Position numbers and translations under genes: made by a program. From Nguyenibacter vanlangensis (lineage in GTDB: Bacteria > Pseudomonadota > Alphaproteobacteria > Acetobacterales > Acetobacteraceae): a stretch of DNA of 64,000 bases. The DNA is taken from positions 1,188,001 through 1,252,000 of the forward strand of contig NZ_CP152276.1 of NCBI RefSeq assembly GCF_038719015.1, read 5' to 3'. This document shows positions 26,598 through 36,233 of the stretch, one piece after another. The notes beneath the pieces were generated by a model, which saw only the letters and a program-made list of their open reading frames with translations, had not been told where the DNA came from and did not search any database. The first letter of the stretch is position 1; the number at the start of each line of letters is the position of its first letter.

Positions 26598-27908
26598 TCA
26601 TTTCGACATGTTGGGTGCCTGCGGCACCGCGATCACCGGCGTGCGGCGCGGCGCGCGTGCCAGCCGGCGGCCCAGGGCGATGGATGGTTCCTCGATCCAG
26701 CGATAGCTGAGCGCGGCCACGGCCAGGGCCAGGGGGATGACGAGCCCGAGAATGGCCGGCAGCGGCAGATAGGCGTGGAGCGCGTGGACCGCCGCCATCA
26801 GCACGACCATGTGCGTCAGATACAGGCTGTAGGAGACGGTGCCCAGCCATTGCAGCGGCCTGGCCGCCAGAACGCGCCGGCAGATATCGCTGTACAGGGC
26901 CATGAAGATGATCGCGGCCGCCGCGCCGCCCACCATGACCTGCCAGAACATGAGGGAGACCAGGCCGGCGAGTACCTGCGGCCTGACGAACGGCACGGAC
27001 GGCAGCGCCGCGGTCAGCCATAATGCGGCCCGATGAGCCAGCGCGAAGCCAAGGATTGCGAACAGGGCCGCGGCGCAGCGCCGCGCGACCGACATGGACT
27101 GGTACAGGCTGTGCAGCATCTCGCGCTTTTCATACAACATGATGCCGGCGGCGAAGACGGGGAGATAGGCCAGCGTGCCGCAGATGCTGCTGCTGAAGGA
27201 TTGCGGCATGGTCTCGCCGCGCTGGCTGAGGATCAGGCAGGCCGGGAGATAGAGCGCCGCCACCACGGCGAGGCCGGCGGCCCGATGGCGGGTCACGGCG
27301 AAATACAGCAGCGGAAAGATGAGGGAAATCCGCATTTCGACGACCAGGGACCACATGGGCGGGTCGAGACTTTGCAGCGGCGGCGTGCCGACCATCGCCA
27401 GATGGCCGAGCAGAAGCATCGCCGACGGGAATTCGGACCATTGCTCGGCATTGAACCAGACACTGACGTCGGGGAGCGACGTGGGCTGGACAATCCGCCA
27501 GGCCAGGGCGGACAGCATGATGACGACGGCGAAGGGGATGTAGATGCGGCAGATCCGCCGGATCACGAAGCGCCCGTACCCGCCGAAGCGTCCGCCCGAG
27601 AGCGACAGCGCGAGGACATAGCCGCTGAGGACGAAGAACAGGAGGACGCAGGCCGGCCCCAGCACGAGCAGATGCAGCGGCGTGTAATGCAGCAGGAAGC
27701 CGGGACGGAGATAGCGGGGAAGTGAGGCGGGCTGGTCGGCGCTCTGCCAACTGGCCGGCATCGTCAGCGAGCAATGGTAGATGAGCACGATGAAGGCCGC
27801 CACGCCGCGAACGGAGTCGAGTTGCACGCTGCGTCGAACGTCGGGGCGTCGAATGTCGGGGCGCTGTATGTCGGGCTTTCCTGCCATCGTCTTGATACCT
27901 CGTGCCAA
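26598..27908 (-). CDS. EPS acyltransferase 3 family protein (paralogue of 49458-50675)
   Basis: The 436-residue protein has VQLDSVRGVAAFIVLIYHC (catalytic His), VLLFFVLSGYVLALSLSG, IRRICRIYIPFAVVIML, SLDPPMWSLVVEMRISLIFPLLYF and about ten helices. It is a close paralogue of the protein at 49458-50675, sharing long blocks such as QWSE...MVGTP. It probably adds O-acyl (acetyl-type) groups to lipid-linked sugar repeat units at the inner membrane. The N-terminus carries a small tandem repeat, IQRPDIRRPDVRRS, from a near-perfect DNA iteration, so the true start may be downstream. Confidence 0.87.
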   Translation of the reverse strand: MARGIKTMAGKPDIQRPDIRRPDVRRSVQLDSVRGVAAFIVLIYHCSLTMPASWQSADQPASLPRYLRPGFLLHYTPLHLLVLGPACVLLFFVLSGYVLALSLSGGRFGGYGRFVIRRICRIYIPFAVVIMLSALAWRIVQPTSLPDVSVWFNAEQWSEFPSAMLLLGHLAMVGTPPLQSLDPPMWSLVVEMRISLIFPLLYFAVTRHRAAGLAVVAALYLPACLILSQRGETMPQSFSSSICGTLAYLPVFAAGIMLYEKREMLHSLYQSMSVARRCAAALFAILGFALAHRAALWLTAALPSVPFVRPQVLAGLVSLMFWQVMVGGAAAAIIFMALYSDICRRVLAARPLQWLGTVSYSLYLTHMVVLMAAVHALHAYLPLPAILGLVIPLALAVAALSYRWIEEPSIALGRRLARAPRRTPVIAVPQAPNMSK

Positions 27909-27923
27909 TTTCGTAACGCCGGC

Positions 27924-29423
27924 TCATGCCCTCTTGATGTCGATGCCGTAGCGGCGGAAGGCGACGGCGCCGCCCAGGCCGGGCTCCATTTCCGGCTGCG
28001 GCGTCCGCGCGCCCTGCATCGCGAAGGCCCGCGCGTCCGCGGCGCCGATCCGGGCCCTGAAGACCGTGATCCGCGCGGTTGCCGCGATCACCATGGCCAT
28101 CAGCAGGTAGAAATCCGCCGTGCCGATGGTCGGGCCGGAGAACAGGGCGGCGATCATGCGGCCGCTCAATGCCGGCAGGCAGCCGTCGATCACCAGCCGC
28201 TCGGGGCATGGCGGCACCACGCGGCGCGCCGCCATGGCGCCGCGCAGCAGGCACCAGTCGAAGACCAGCAGGCCGACCACGCCCACCACGCCCACGGTCG
28301 AGAGCAGGCTGGGCACCAGGCTGGAGGCCCGCACGCTGCCCCATCCGGCGCCGAGGCCGTAGGTCTGCGCGGCCACCGTCAGCGCGTCGGTGTCGGCCAT
28401 GGAGCGTTCCTTGTAGGATTGGGAATCGCCCTTGTTCTCGGTCGACTCGATGACGATCTGCGCCGCGGGGACGACGTTGGGTGCCACCGCGGCGACGATC
28501 AGCACGCCGAAGCAGGCAACGGCGGTGCCGATGATGGCCAGCCGCACGACCCGCCCCGCCAGGCGCAGCGATCCCGTCGCCATCGCGGCCAGGGGCAGCA
28601 GGCACAGCCCCACCGCCACGGTGGCGAAGCCCGTGGTGGAGGTGGTGAAGAGCAGCCCAACGGCGGAGGCGGGCAGCAGCAGCCGCGCCATCGGCAGCCG
28701 GTAGCCCTGCAGCACCACCCAGGTCGTCGAATACAATATGCCCGACAGGAAGCTGGCGCAGGCCGCGGGTTCGGAAAACGAGGCGTTGATGCGCGGCACC
28801 GGTCCGGCCATCTGGCCGCTGAGGATCGACCAGCCGGGATTGGAGTAGAGCACGTCGTCCGGAAAGGGGACGCCGGCCAGGCGGTGCGCCATCTGCCAGA
28901 CGCAGAGCCCGAACACCACCCAGCCGGTCCACAGATAGGCGCGATAGAGCCGGTCGATCCGGATGTCGGGGCGGGTCAGGTAGCCCGCCGCCAGAACCAT
29001 CAGCGCGACGTCGAGCACCAGGTACAGGTCCTGGCTGATATTGCCGAAATTGGGCGCGAGCAGCACCTGCGCGGCCACGCCGTCATTCTTCTGCGGCCAG
29101 ACCCAGACCCTGTCCATGAACAGGCGCGGCATGACCAGCGAGCCCACCACGGCCCATGCGGTCGTCAGCACGAACGGCATGTACAAGGCGCGCGCGGCCG
29201 TGTCGCCGGGATAGCGCACCCCCAGCAGGCGCTGCATCCCCGCATAGGTCATGAAGGCGAGCGCCGGCACCAGCGCCGGCTGCACCCCCAGCCCGCCGAA
29301 GACCACCGCGGCCCCCGCGGGAAAGGCGCCCGCCAGCAGGAGAAGCGCGAGGAGGCCGGCCGGCCGCCTGAGCAGGAGGAGGCAGAGCGGCATCAACACC
29401 AGACCGATGACAGGGACAGACAC
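27924..29423 (-). CDS. Wzy-like exopolysaccharide polymerase
   Basis: The 499-residue protein is strongly hydrophobic with roughly 11-12 helices and a larger periplasmic stretch (RLAGVPFPDDVLYSNPGWSILS...INASFSEPAACASFLSG). Its size and its place beside GT, Wza and acyltransferase genes fit the Wzy/GumE class, which polymerises repeat units on the periplasmic face. The INASFSEPAACA segment resembles the conserved R-x-x-G/E-P region of O-antigen ligase/polymerase loops. Sequence conservation in this class is poor, so the assignment leans on topology and context. Confidence 0.72.
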   Translation of the reverse strand: MSVPVIGLVLMPLCLLLLRRPAGLLALLLLAGAFPAGAAVVFGGLGVQPALVPALAFMTYAGMQRLLGVRYPGDTAARALYMPFVLTTAWAVVGSLVMPRLFMDRVWVWPQKNDGVAAQVLLAPNFGNISQDLYLVLDVALMVLAAGYLTRPDIRIDRLYRAYLWTGWVVFGLCVWQMAHRLAGVPFPDDVLYSNPGWSILSGQMAGPVPRINASFSEPAACASFLSGILYSTTWVVLQGYRLPMARLLLPASAVGLLFTTSTTGFATVAVGLCLLPLAAMATGSLRLAGRVVRLAIIGTAVACFGVLIVAAVAPNVVPAAQIVIESTENKGDSQSYKERSMADTDALTVAAQTYGLGAGWGSVRASSLVPSLLSTVGVVGVVGLLVFDWCLLRGAMAARRVVPPCPERLVIDGCLPALSGRMIAALFSGPTIGTADFYLLMAMVIAATARITVFRARIGAADARAFAMQGARTPQPEMEPGLGGAVAFRRYGIDIKRA

Positions 29424-29475
29424 GACAATCGCCCTCCGGGACAGCCATCAACACGCCGACGCGCCAAGCGCGCGG

Positions 29476-30696
29476 TCAGGAATAAGCGGCGTCATACGGC
29501 GCGGGTTGCACGGGATTCGCCATGTCGGACATCGATCGGCCGACCAGCGCGCGGAAGGCGTCGCGAAACGATTCCTCGGAAAAGCGCAGGGCATTGGCCC
29601 GGCAGAGTTCCGGCGTCATCAACGGTTCCAGGGCCACGAAGCGCGCGACGGCATCGGCGATGGAGTCCGGCGTCTGCCGGTCGAACAGCAGGCCGGTGGG
29701 GCCGCCCGGGTCGTCGGCGCCGCGCACGATGTCGAGCGCGCCGCCGCGGCCGAAGGCGATCACCGGCGTTCCGCAGGCCTGGGCCTCGACCGTCGCGATG
29801 CCGAAATCCTCCTCGGCCGCGAAGACGCAGGCGCGCGCGGACTGCATCTGCTGCAGCAATTCCTCACGCGGGAGCTTGCCGCGCAGGACGATGTTCGCGG
29901 CCCCCTGCGCGAGGGCCGATACGGCATCCCATTCCGGCCCGTCGCCCACCACCACCAGCTTGTGCTGCGGCATGAGCCGGAAAGCCTGGATCACGAGATC
30001 GACCCGCTTGTAGGGCACCAGGCGCGACACGACCACGAAGGAGTCGCGCGGGCCGTCCTTGGGCTGGAAGCGCGCGACGTCGACCGGCGGGTAGATGACC
30101 AGGGCGTCGCGCCGGTAGACCTTGCGGATCCGGCGCTGGATATAGCTGGAATTGGCGACGAACACGTCGACGCCGGCGGCCGAGCGCACGTCCCAGTTGC
30201 GCAGCCGGTGCAGCAGCCAGCGCGCGAAGAGGCCCTTGGGGCCGCGATCCAGGCCGGTCTGCCGGAGATATTGCGCCTGCATGTCCCAGGCGTAGCGCAG
30301 CGGGGAATGGACATAGGAGATATGGAGCTGGTCCGGGCCGGTGATCACCCCCTTGGCCACCGCGTGATTGCTGGAAATGACCAGGTCGAACCCCGACAGA
30401 TCGAGCTGTTCGACCGCGAGCGGCATCAGGCCGATATAATTCCTGAACCGCTTGCGGGCGAAGGGCAGGCGCTGGATGAACGTGGTCGTGACCTTGCGGC
30501 CCTGCAGCATGCCGCGTTCGCCAGGCGGCAGGAAATCGACCACGGCGAACAGTTCGGCCTGCGGAAAGAGCAGCAGCAATTGCTGGACGACGCGCTCGGA
30601 GCCCGCGACCGTGTCCAGCCATTCATGGACGATCGCGACCTTCGGCGCAGGGTACGGCACGGATGCGACGGATGGTTCAGGCTGCACGACGGTCAT
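29476..30696 (-). CDS. GT4 family glycosyltransferase
   Basis: The start at ATG 30696 is preceded by GGAGG and gives 406 residues. KVAIVHEWLDTVAGSERVV is the N-terminal acceptor-binding fold. SRLVPYKRVDLVIQAF and VVVGDGPEWD start the donor domain, and AAEEDFGIATVEAQACGTPVIAF is the E-x7-E signature of GT4. It transfers a sugar from a nucleotide donor to the growing lipid-linked repeat unit at the cytoplasmic membrane face. The sugar identity is unknown. HEWL...GSERV is typical of GumH/AceC-like mannosyltransferases. Confidence 0.9.
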   Translation of the reverse strand: MTVVQPEPSVASVPYPAPKVAIVHEWLDTVAGSERVVQQLLLLFPQAELFAVVDFLPPGERGMLQGRKVTTTFIQRLPFARKRFRNYIGLMPLAVEQLDLSGFDLVISSNHAVAKGVITGPDQLHISYVHSPLRYAWDMQAQYLRQTGLDRGPKGLFARWLLHRLRNWDVRSAAGVDVFVANSSYIQRRIRKVYRRDALVIYPPVDVARFQPKDGPRDSFVVVSRLVPYKRVDLVIQAFRLMPQHKLVVVGDGPEWDAVSALAQGAANIVLRGKLPREELLQQMQSARACVFAAEEDFGIATVEAQACGTPVIAFGRGGALDIVRGADDPGGPTGLLFDRQTPDSIADAVARFVALEPLMTPELCRANALRFSEESFRDAFRALVGRSMSDMANPVQPAPYDAAYS

Positions 30697-30818
30697 AATA
30701 TCCTCCAGCACCCGAGGCGGGCCGCGCCGGCGACGGAACCGGCGACGGAATCTGAAATGGCGTCATTGAAAATATCGTTATAAAAAAACGTCAAAAAAAT
30801 AGCGCAATCAGGCCGTCA

Positions 30819-31403
30819 TCAGAAATGGCGTTCGAAAATCTTGATGACGTCGCCCGGCTTTACGTAATCCTGCGGCGAGATGCGGCCGACCACGGTATGG
30901 TCGCCGACCTGGCGCACCACGTAGGCGCGCCCCTGTACCGCGCGATAGGTGAACCCGCCCGCGGCCGCGACGGCCGTCAGCATGGTCATGAAGGGCTGGT
31001 ACGGGTACTGGCCGGGCCGCGCGACCTCGCCCAGGATCGAGACCATGCGGTAGGACGTGATCTCGACCGACACGTTGGGGTTGCGCACCATCTGGGCCTT
31101 TTCCAGCGCGGCGCCGACTTCCTTGGCGAATTCCGACGTCGTCAGCCCCTGGGCCTGGAGGGGGCCGGCCAGGGGGAAGGCCACCTTGCCGTTGCTGTCG
31201 ACCCTGAAATCCGAGGTGAGCTGGTCATGCCCGTAGGTGATGACACGGATTTCGTCGTCCACGCCCATGCGGTACTGGTTCGGGTCGTAGGACGGAACCG
31301 GCGTCAGGTCCGACCCGGGCGCGCAACTGCTCAGCATGACCGCCAATCCGAGAAGGACGATCGGACCGGCGGACCGGCTGCGGTTGAAACTGGTCGTCAG
31401 CAT
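30819..31403 (-). CDS. Polysaccharide export lipoprotein (Wza/GumB-like)
   Basis: The 194-residue protein has a signal peptide with lipobox VMLSSC, so it is lipid-anchored. The Poly_export domain follows: YRMGVDDEIRVITYGHDQLTSDF...VAFPLAG. A SLBB-like repeat comes next: VSVEITSYRMVSILGEVARPGQYPYQ, interrupted here at GEV. The protein is short like GumB, without the C-terminal outer-membrane helix of Wza, so it needs a separate outer-membrane partner. The barrel gene just upstream in the same operon is the obvious candidate. It forms the periplasmic/outer-membrane export channel with the Wzc-like protein. Confidence 0.92.
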   Translation of the reverse strand: MLTTSFNRSRSAGPIVLLGLAVMLSSCAPGSDLTPVPSYDPNQYRMGVDDEIRVITYGHDQLTSDFRVDSNGKVAFPLAGPLQAQGLTTSEFAKEVGAALEKAQMVRNPNVSVEITSYRMVSILGEVARPGQYPYQPFMTMLTAVAAAGGFTYRAVQGRAYVVRQVGDHTVVGRISPQDYVKPGDVIKIFERHF

Positions 31404-31525
31404 TCCTTGTATGCTCCCGTATCTTGGACCCCGTGCCCGCGGGTCCGATCATTGTCCATATGCATCTACGCACCATGCATCCACGCACCGCCGCCGGAGG
31501 CCCGTTCCGACCGAAAAACGACCTG

Positions 31526-31571
31526 GTGTCCCCGTCCCGAAATACGCATGCGGATTTCGGGGCGGGGGCAC
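31526..31571. terminator. 18-bp hairpin after the outer-membrane barrel gene
   Basis: The left arm GTGTCCCCGTCCCGAAAT pairs with ATTTCGGGGCGGGGGCAC at 31554-31571, with two positions as G-U pairs in one transcript sense. The loop contains the palindrome CGCATGCG. The last base overlaps the barrel stop codon. The hairpin resembles that at 46595-46641. It may be a terminator or processing site within the operon, although there is no T-tract. Confidence 0.65.
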
Positions 31572-32890
31572 TAGAGCGCGAAACTGAGACCGATCATGAA
31601 ATTATGATCGGACACGACGGCGTAGTCGGAAGAGTTCTGGCTGGTGAAGTTATAGTTGAACGTCATGGAGACATGACGGTTCAGCAACCATTGCGCGCCG
31701 GCGCCGGCATCGAAGATGAGCTGCTGCGACTGGATCGTCCGCAGGATCGTATTGTCCAGCGCCTCGGGCGTGCGGGCATAATCCGCCCGCTGGATGCCCC
31801 CGTGCGCCGTCAGCACCAGGTTACGGTTGTAATAATGCCGCACCGTGAGTTCGGCGGTGGTGTAGGTGAATCCAACCACGTTTTCGTAGCCGCCATCCTC
31901 GATCCCGTTGCGGACGGCCAGGGACAGCATCGTCAGCCGCGTCGGGTTCCAGCCCAGTTCGAGTTCGGCGATCGGCGAGTTGATCGTGCCGTAGAAGCCG
32001 GAGTGATAGAGGCGCGTCTGATAGCCGACCAGCGCCCGGGCCCGGAATGGTCCGGTCAGGCCGAAATCCAGGCCCGTCATGGCGATCAGGCCGCTGGAAT
32101 CGCGCGACGGCAGTCCGGCGACCATATTGTTGACGTAATGGATTTCGGTGCCCTGGAGCACCACCAGGACCTGCCGTTCGGGCGTCAGCTCGTACCGGGC
32201 GGTCACGCCCTCATTGACCATGACGCGGTTGCGGTAGCTCTGGTCCGTGAAGAGGTTGCCGTTGTTGGTCGGCTGGCCGAAATCGTAAAATCCGATCTGG
32301 GCCTGCGGGATGAAGCTGAAGCGGCCGTGGGTGAGCAGCGTGTAGCTGAGCCCCGCATTGTCGAATTCATACTGAATCGGCACGCTGAAGAGCTGGGCGC
32401 CGAGATCCATCGGGGTCTGGACCAGGGAGAGATGCGTGTAGGTGAAGCCGAGCTGGTCATGGCCGAAATTATGGACGCCGCCCAGCGTCGCCGTCCAGTT
32501 CGTCCGGTTCTGGATCGATTGGGACGGGAAACGGTAATCGGCGACGTTCATCTCGGCATGGAGCTGGTCGTTCGTCCATTGCGCGACGGCCGCGAGGTCG
32601 CCGCTGGACATGATGACCGGGCTGCCCTTGCCATTGAGCAGGCGATCGACGTTGTTGTCATAGCCGAAGGATTCGGCCGCGGTGGCATCGATACGGACCG
32701 GGCCGTACACCACGCCCAGCGGCGCGTATCGTTCGAGCGCCTGGACCTGGGCCGGTTCGGTTTCGATGGTTCCCAGACCGGCGCCGAGGGGCGGGAGGTA
32801 CGTGTCCAGGACCTGCGCAGACGCGACGTCCGGCAGAAGCAGGGGGGCGATGACAATCAAACCCAAACCGAAAGTTAAGGGTGTGCGCAC
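31571..32890 (-). CDS. Outer-membrane beta-barrel protein of the EPS locus
   Basis: The 439-residue protein has a signal peptide (LIVIAPLLLPDVASA). A long series of alternating amphipathic strands follows, for example ATLGGVHNFGHDQLGFTYTHLS, RARALVGYQTRLYHSGFYG and LTVRHYYNRNLVLTAHGG. It ends in FMIGLSFAL, close to the C-terminal signature of barrels. It resembles the outer_membrane_beta-barrel_2 proteins encoded next to short GumB-type exporters, which could form the outer-membrane pore. It starts the minus-strand EPS operon, with a good promoter at 32944-32972. Confidence 0.85.
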   Translation of the reverse strand: MRTPLTFGLGLIVIAPLLLPDVASAQVLDTYLPPLGAGLGTIETEPAQVQALERYAPLGVVYGPVRIDATAAESFGYDNNVDRLLNGKGSPVIMSSGDLAAVAQWTNDQLHAEMNVADYRFPSQSIQNRTNWTATLGGVHNFGHDQLGFTYTHLSLVQTPMDLGAQLFSVPIQYEFDNAGLSYTLLTHGRFSFIPQAQIGFYDFGQPTNNGNLFTDQSYRNRVMVNEGVTARYELTPERQVLVVLQGTEIHYVNNMVAGLPSRDSSGLIAMTGLDFGLTGPFRARALVGYQTRLYHSGFYGTINSPIAELELGWNPTRLTMLSLAVRNGIEDGGYENVVGFTYTTAELTVRHYYNRNLVLTAHGGIQRADYARTPEALDNTILRTIQSQQLIFDAGAGAQWLLNRHVSMTFNYNFTSQNSSDYAVVSDHNFMIGLSFAL

Positions 32891-33642
32891 CGGAGACCTT
32901 ACTTATAAGAGTATGACGGGAATATTTCGGATAAAGCGAGTTCGTTAAAATAATCTTCCTGATCATTGTCAACAGCTATCTTGATACGGCGTATTGCTTT
33001 TTCGCCAGACAATTCCCGCCTTCCGCGCTTGGCCGAGGCTTCACATATTGGTGACACGATCGGGCCGCGCTGTGGAATGTTTTTTTGCACTTTTTTTCTC
33101 ATGAAAACGGGAACTCTGATACATTTCCTGCGTAACGCCCGTGATCGACCGGGTGTCGATTGGTTTTTCCACACATTTTACGCCATATTTCCGCCAATCA
33201 TTTCCTCTATATTGACTTCTTATTCCATTTTTCTCTATTCGCATCGTATATTTTCATTGACAGGGTGGGCCCGGCGCATGTCGGCATGGACATTCAGTAT
33301 CGATATCGGACCGCCGACCACGCCCGGCGCCCCGGAATGCGGCCATGCGCCGTCGGCGCGCGCGGGTGGCCCTGCGGACTATTTGTCGCGGGAGGATGGA
33401 ACCCGGTGCCCGTTCATTCGTCGAGAGCGCAGGCGATAAGGACGGCGGATGCCGCGTGACCTTCGTCGTCATGATTCGGGCGGCGTCATGATCCGGGCCT
33501 TCGTCTCGATTTGGGCCGGTGACACGCAGGTACATGGCGCGCAGGCCACCGGGTTTTCGGTCCTGTTTTTGTAATGAAACGAATTTTCGGTTTGAGCGGC
33601 GCACTGCCGACACCCATTTCAGCCTGACGCGAGGATCGCGCC
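32891..33642. other. 750-bp low-GC divergent regulatory region of the EPS locus
   Basis: It separates the two EPS operons. No convincing gene is present: short frames exist but lack ribosome binding sites and family features. The part from 33060 to 33260 is T-rich and distinctly low in GC. The long length suggests complex regulation. No clear plus-strand promoter was recognised. Confidence 0.6.
32944..32972 (-). promoter_or_regulatory. Predicted sigma-70 promoter for the minus-strand EPS operon
   Basis: On the minus strand, TTGACA (32972-32967) is followed after exactly 17 bp by TTTAAC (32949-32944). The start point would be near 32937, leaving a leader of about 47 bases before ATG 32890. 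The -35 is perfect and the -10 weak. Confidence 0.6.
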
Positions 33643-35892
33643 ATGAACCAGTTGCAACTGCCCCCCCTCAATGGTCCGCTGCATGGCGGTGCGCTCGGCG
33701 GGATGCCGTCGGGCGCCACCGAAGCGCAGCCGTCTGCGGCGCGGATCTTCAGCATGATCGGTCGCCATCGCCTGGCGGTGGCGCTGGTCACGCTGGGCCT
33801 TGGCGCCCCCGCCATCACCGGTATCGCGCTGCTGAAACCGTACTATACGGCGACGACGATGCTGATGATCGGCACGCGCGGTTCGTCGTTCCGCGACCTG
33901 CAGGCCACGGTCTCGGCGCCCGACATCGACACGATCGCGGTCAATACGCAGGTCGACGTCCTGCGCAGCCCGGCGATCGCGCGGACCGTGGTGGACCGTC
34001 TGGACCTGCTGCACGATCCGGAATTCACCAGCCTGCTCGATACCGTTCCCCTTAAGCAACGGATCATGGACGAGATCTATACGCTGCTGGGCAGTCCGCC
34101 CAAGGCGATGCCGCCCCTGACGCCGGAGCAGCGCGCGCAGGCCCTGGCGCTGATCCTGGCCGGCAAGGTGACCATCCTGAACGATGGCCGCTCTTACATG
34201 ATCAAGATCACGGCGAAGACGGGCAATCCGGTGACGAGTGCGCGGATCGCCAATGCATATGCGGATTCGTATCTCGATTTCCGCCGGCACCTGAAGGTTG
34301 CCGCGACCTGGCAGGCGAATGCGCTGCTGGACGAGCAGATCGTCCCCCTGCGCGAGCGCCTGCGCAAGGCGGAACAGGCGGTCGAGCAGTTCCGCGAACG
34401 CAACGGGCTGATCACCGCGCGGCTGGATCACCAGCCCGGCACCGCCGAGGCCGAGGCGCCGACCGTCGCCGACGAGCAATTGCAGCGCATGAACCAGGAA
34501 CTGGTCACCGCGCAGGCCGACCTGGAGATGAAGCGGGCACGCTATTCGGAAGTGCAGAACGCGATTCGCACCGGGACGGTGGGCAGCCTGCCCGACGTGG
34601 TGTCCGCGCCGCTGATCCAGCAATTGCAGGGCCAGGAGGCGCAGTTGAGCAGCCGCGTGTCCAGCCTGAGCCAGACCGCGCTGGGGGCCAACCCCGACCT
34701 GCAGGCGGCCGAGGCGGGCGCGGCGCAGGTACGGCGCGAGATCGGCGCGGTGACGGGGCGCATCGCCGCCAGCGTGACGAAGGACCTGAGCGGGGCGGAG
34801 GCGCGCGTGGCGGCGCTGTCCCGCGCCGTGGCCAACCTGCAGCGCCAGGTCAGCAGCGAAAACCAGGCGGACGTCACCCTGCAGCAATTGGAGAGCGAGG
34901 CCAATGCGGCGCGCGTCGTCTACCAGGATTATCTGGGCCGGTTCGCCCAGACCTCGACGCAGGCGCAATTGCAGGAACCGGAAGCGGAACTGATTTCGCG
35001 CGCCGCGGTGCCGCTGGGCGTTTCCGGGCCGCCGCGCACGCAGTACGGGGCGATCGCGGTGGTCTTCTCGGTGCTGGCCGGCATCGGGAGCGCCCTGCTG
35101 ATCGATCGCGCCCGTGGCGGAATCCGCAGCACGTCGCAGCTCGATTCGGTTCCGGGCCTGTTCACGCTGGGCATGGTGCCGACCTTCAGCGGCGCCCTGG
35201 CGCAGCATTATCGTTCCGTCCCGACATCGTCGATCTATGTCGAGACGGTCGAGGCCATTCGCAGCATCCTGAGCTTCGGGCATAGCCGTTTCCGTGCCAA
35301 GGTGGTGCTGGTGACGTCGGCCAGGCCCGGCGAGGGCAAGACGACCTTTGCCGTCTCGCTGGCCGCCAATGCGGGCCGGGCCATGCAGCGCGCGCTGGTC
35401 ATCGACTGCGACACGCGCAATCCGTCGGCCGCCGCCATCGTGAGCCGGACGGACCGGACGGATCGGACCGCCAACAGCCGCCTGCCGGCCCATATCGGCA
35501 AGGACGGCCTGCTGCGCGAAGTCCTGCCGGGGGTCGATATCCTGACGGTCCGGCCGGCCTCGGGCCGCAACAACGCGATGGTGTCGCCGCTGGAACTCAA
35601 CCGGATCCTGGCGCAGTTTTCCGGGCATTACGACATGATCGTGGTCGATACGCCGCCGGTGCTGGCATTCCCCGACGCCCCCGTCCTGGCGCAGCAGACC
35701 GACGGCGTGGTGATGGTGGTCAAATGGGGGCTGACCGACCAGGGCGAGGTGAACGAGGCGATGCGGATCCTGCATGCCTATGACGCGCGCGTGCTGGGCG
35801 GCGTGCTGACGCAGGTCGTGCCGCGCGACCTGGATGTCGCGGAGCGGCGGCAAATGGCAACCTATCGTCAATATTATCTTGCTACGTCATGA
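33643..35892 (+). CDS. Wzc/GumC-like chain-length determinant with tyrosine autokinase domain
   Basis: The 749-residue protein starts with a Wzz domain: first helix at about 45-66 (RLAVALVTLGLGAPAITGIALL), a periplasmic coiled-coil region to ~465, and a second helix (AIAVVFSVLAGIGSALLI). The cytoplasmic BY-kinase follows: Walker A SARPGEGKTTFAVSLA at ~561, Walker A' VIDCDTRNP at ~586, and Walker B IVVDTPPV at ~666. The tail has three tyrosines (741, 744, 745; YRQYY) for autophosphorylation. It controls polymer length and couples to the Wza-like exporter. A short iteration, RTDRTDRT (~605), sits in the kinase domain. Confidence 0.93.
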   Translation: MNQLQLPPLNGPLHGGALGGMPSGATEAQPSAARIFSMIGRHRLAVALVTLGLGAPAITGIALLKPYYTATTMLMIGTRGSSFRDLQATVSAPDIDTIAVNTQVDVLRSPAIARTVVDRLDLLHDPEFTSLLDTVPLKQRIMDEIYTLLGSPPKAMPPLTPEQRAQALALILAGKVTILNDGRSYMIKITAKTGNPVTSARIANAYADSYLDFRRHLKVAATWQANALLDEQIVPLRERLRKAEQAVEQFRERNGLITARLDHQPGTAEAEAPTVADEQLQRMNQELVTAQADLEMKRARYSEVQNAIRTGTVGSLPDVVSAPLIQQLQGQEAQLSSRVSSLSQTALGANPDLQAAEAGAAQVRREIGAVTGRIAASVTKDLSGAEARVAALSRAVANLQRQVSSENQADVTLQQLESEANAARVVYQDYLGRFAQTSTQAQLQEPEAELISRAAVPLGVSGPPRTQYGAIAVVFSVLAGIGSALLIDRARGGIRSTSQLDSVPGLFTLGMVPTFSGALAQHYRSVPTSSIYVETVEAIRSILSFGHSRFRAKVVLVTSARPGEGKTTFAVSLAANAGRAMQRALVIDCDTRNPSAAAIVSRTDRTDRTANSRLPAHIGKDGLLREVLPGVDILTVRPASGRNNAMVSPLELNRILAQFSGHYDMIVVDTPPVLAFPDAPVLAQQTDGVVMVVKWGLTDQGEVNEAMRILHAYDARVLGGVLTQVVPRDLDVAERRQMATYRQYYLATS

Positions 35893-36055
35893 TGAAACCC
35901 GATCGCCACGGACATCATCCGGCCACGGACCAAGGACATATTTGCCCCGAAACGATCACAGGGCCTGCCGGAAACGGTGAGCGGGCGGGCACTCCCCTGC
36001 CCCCGCATCATCATCCACGGCACGCCGAACAGGTTACCGAACAGGTTCTTGTCCC

Positions 36056-36232
36056 ATGCAGTCTGCGTTTGTTTTCCACGATTCCGTTCCCCGCCGCATC
36101 GGATGCAGCGGGCGCGAGGCCGCCAGAGAAATCGCTGGAGAAATCGCCGGGGAAATCACCGGAGTCCGCGTCGATAATTTCCATATCGATCCGGCAGCGA
36201 TCCTGATCCATCAGGCGGAAGAGGCGGTCTGA
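36056..36232 (+). CDS. Possible 58-residue small protein
   Basis: An ATG at 36056 opens a frame ending TGA at 36230-36232, two bases before the next ATG. The product starts MQSAFVFHDSVPRR, has an iterated EIAGEIAGEITG segment and ends AAILIHQAEEAV. Codon use is GC-rich at third positions, like its neighbours. No family match is recognised and no good ribosome binding site is seen. It would fill an otherwise empty 340-bp gap, which also shows no other feature. Confidence 0.35.
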   Translation: MQSAFVFHDSVPRRIGCSGREAAREIAGEIAGEITGVRVDNFHIDPAAILIHQAEEAV

Positions 36233-36233
36233 C

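Noticed and set aside
32966..33439. Possible coding frames in the EPS divergent region
   Set aside because: Compositional bias, lack of ribosome binding sites and absence of protein-like patterns. The stretch is better read as a regulatory region.
33619..35871. 750-residue minus-strand open frame
   Set aside because: It is antisense to the Wzc-like gene, which has clear Walker motifs. The antisense product is Arg/Gln/His-rich with no domain.
35889..36206. 105-residue frame overlapping the Wzc-like stop
   Set aside because: It is His/Pro-rich without features and conflicts with the better-placed 58-residue frame at 36056. Neither is proven, and this one looks less like protein.
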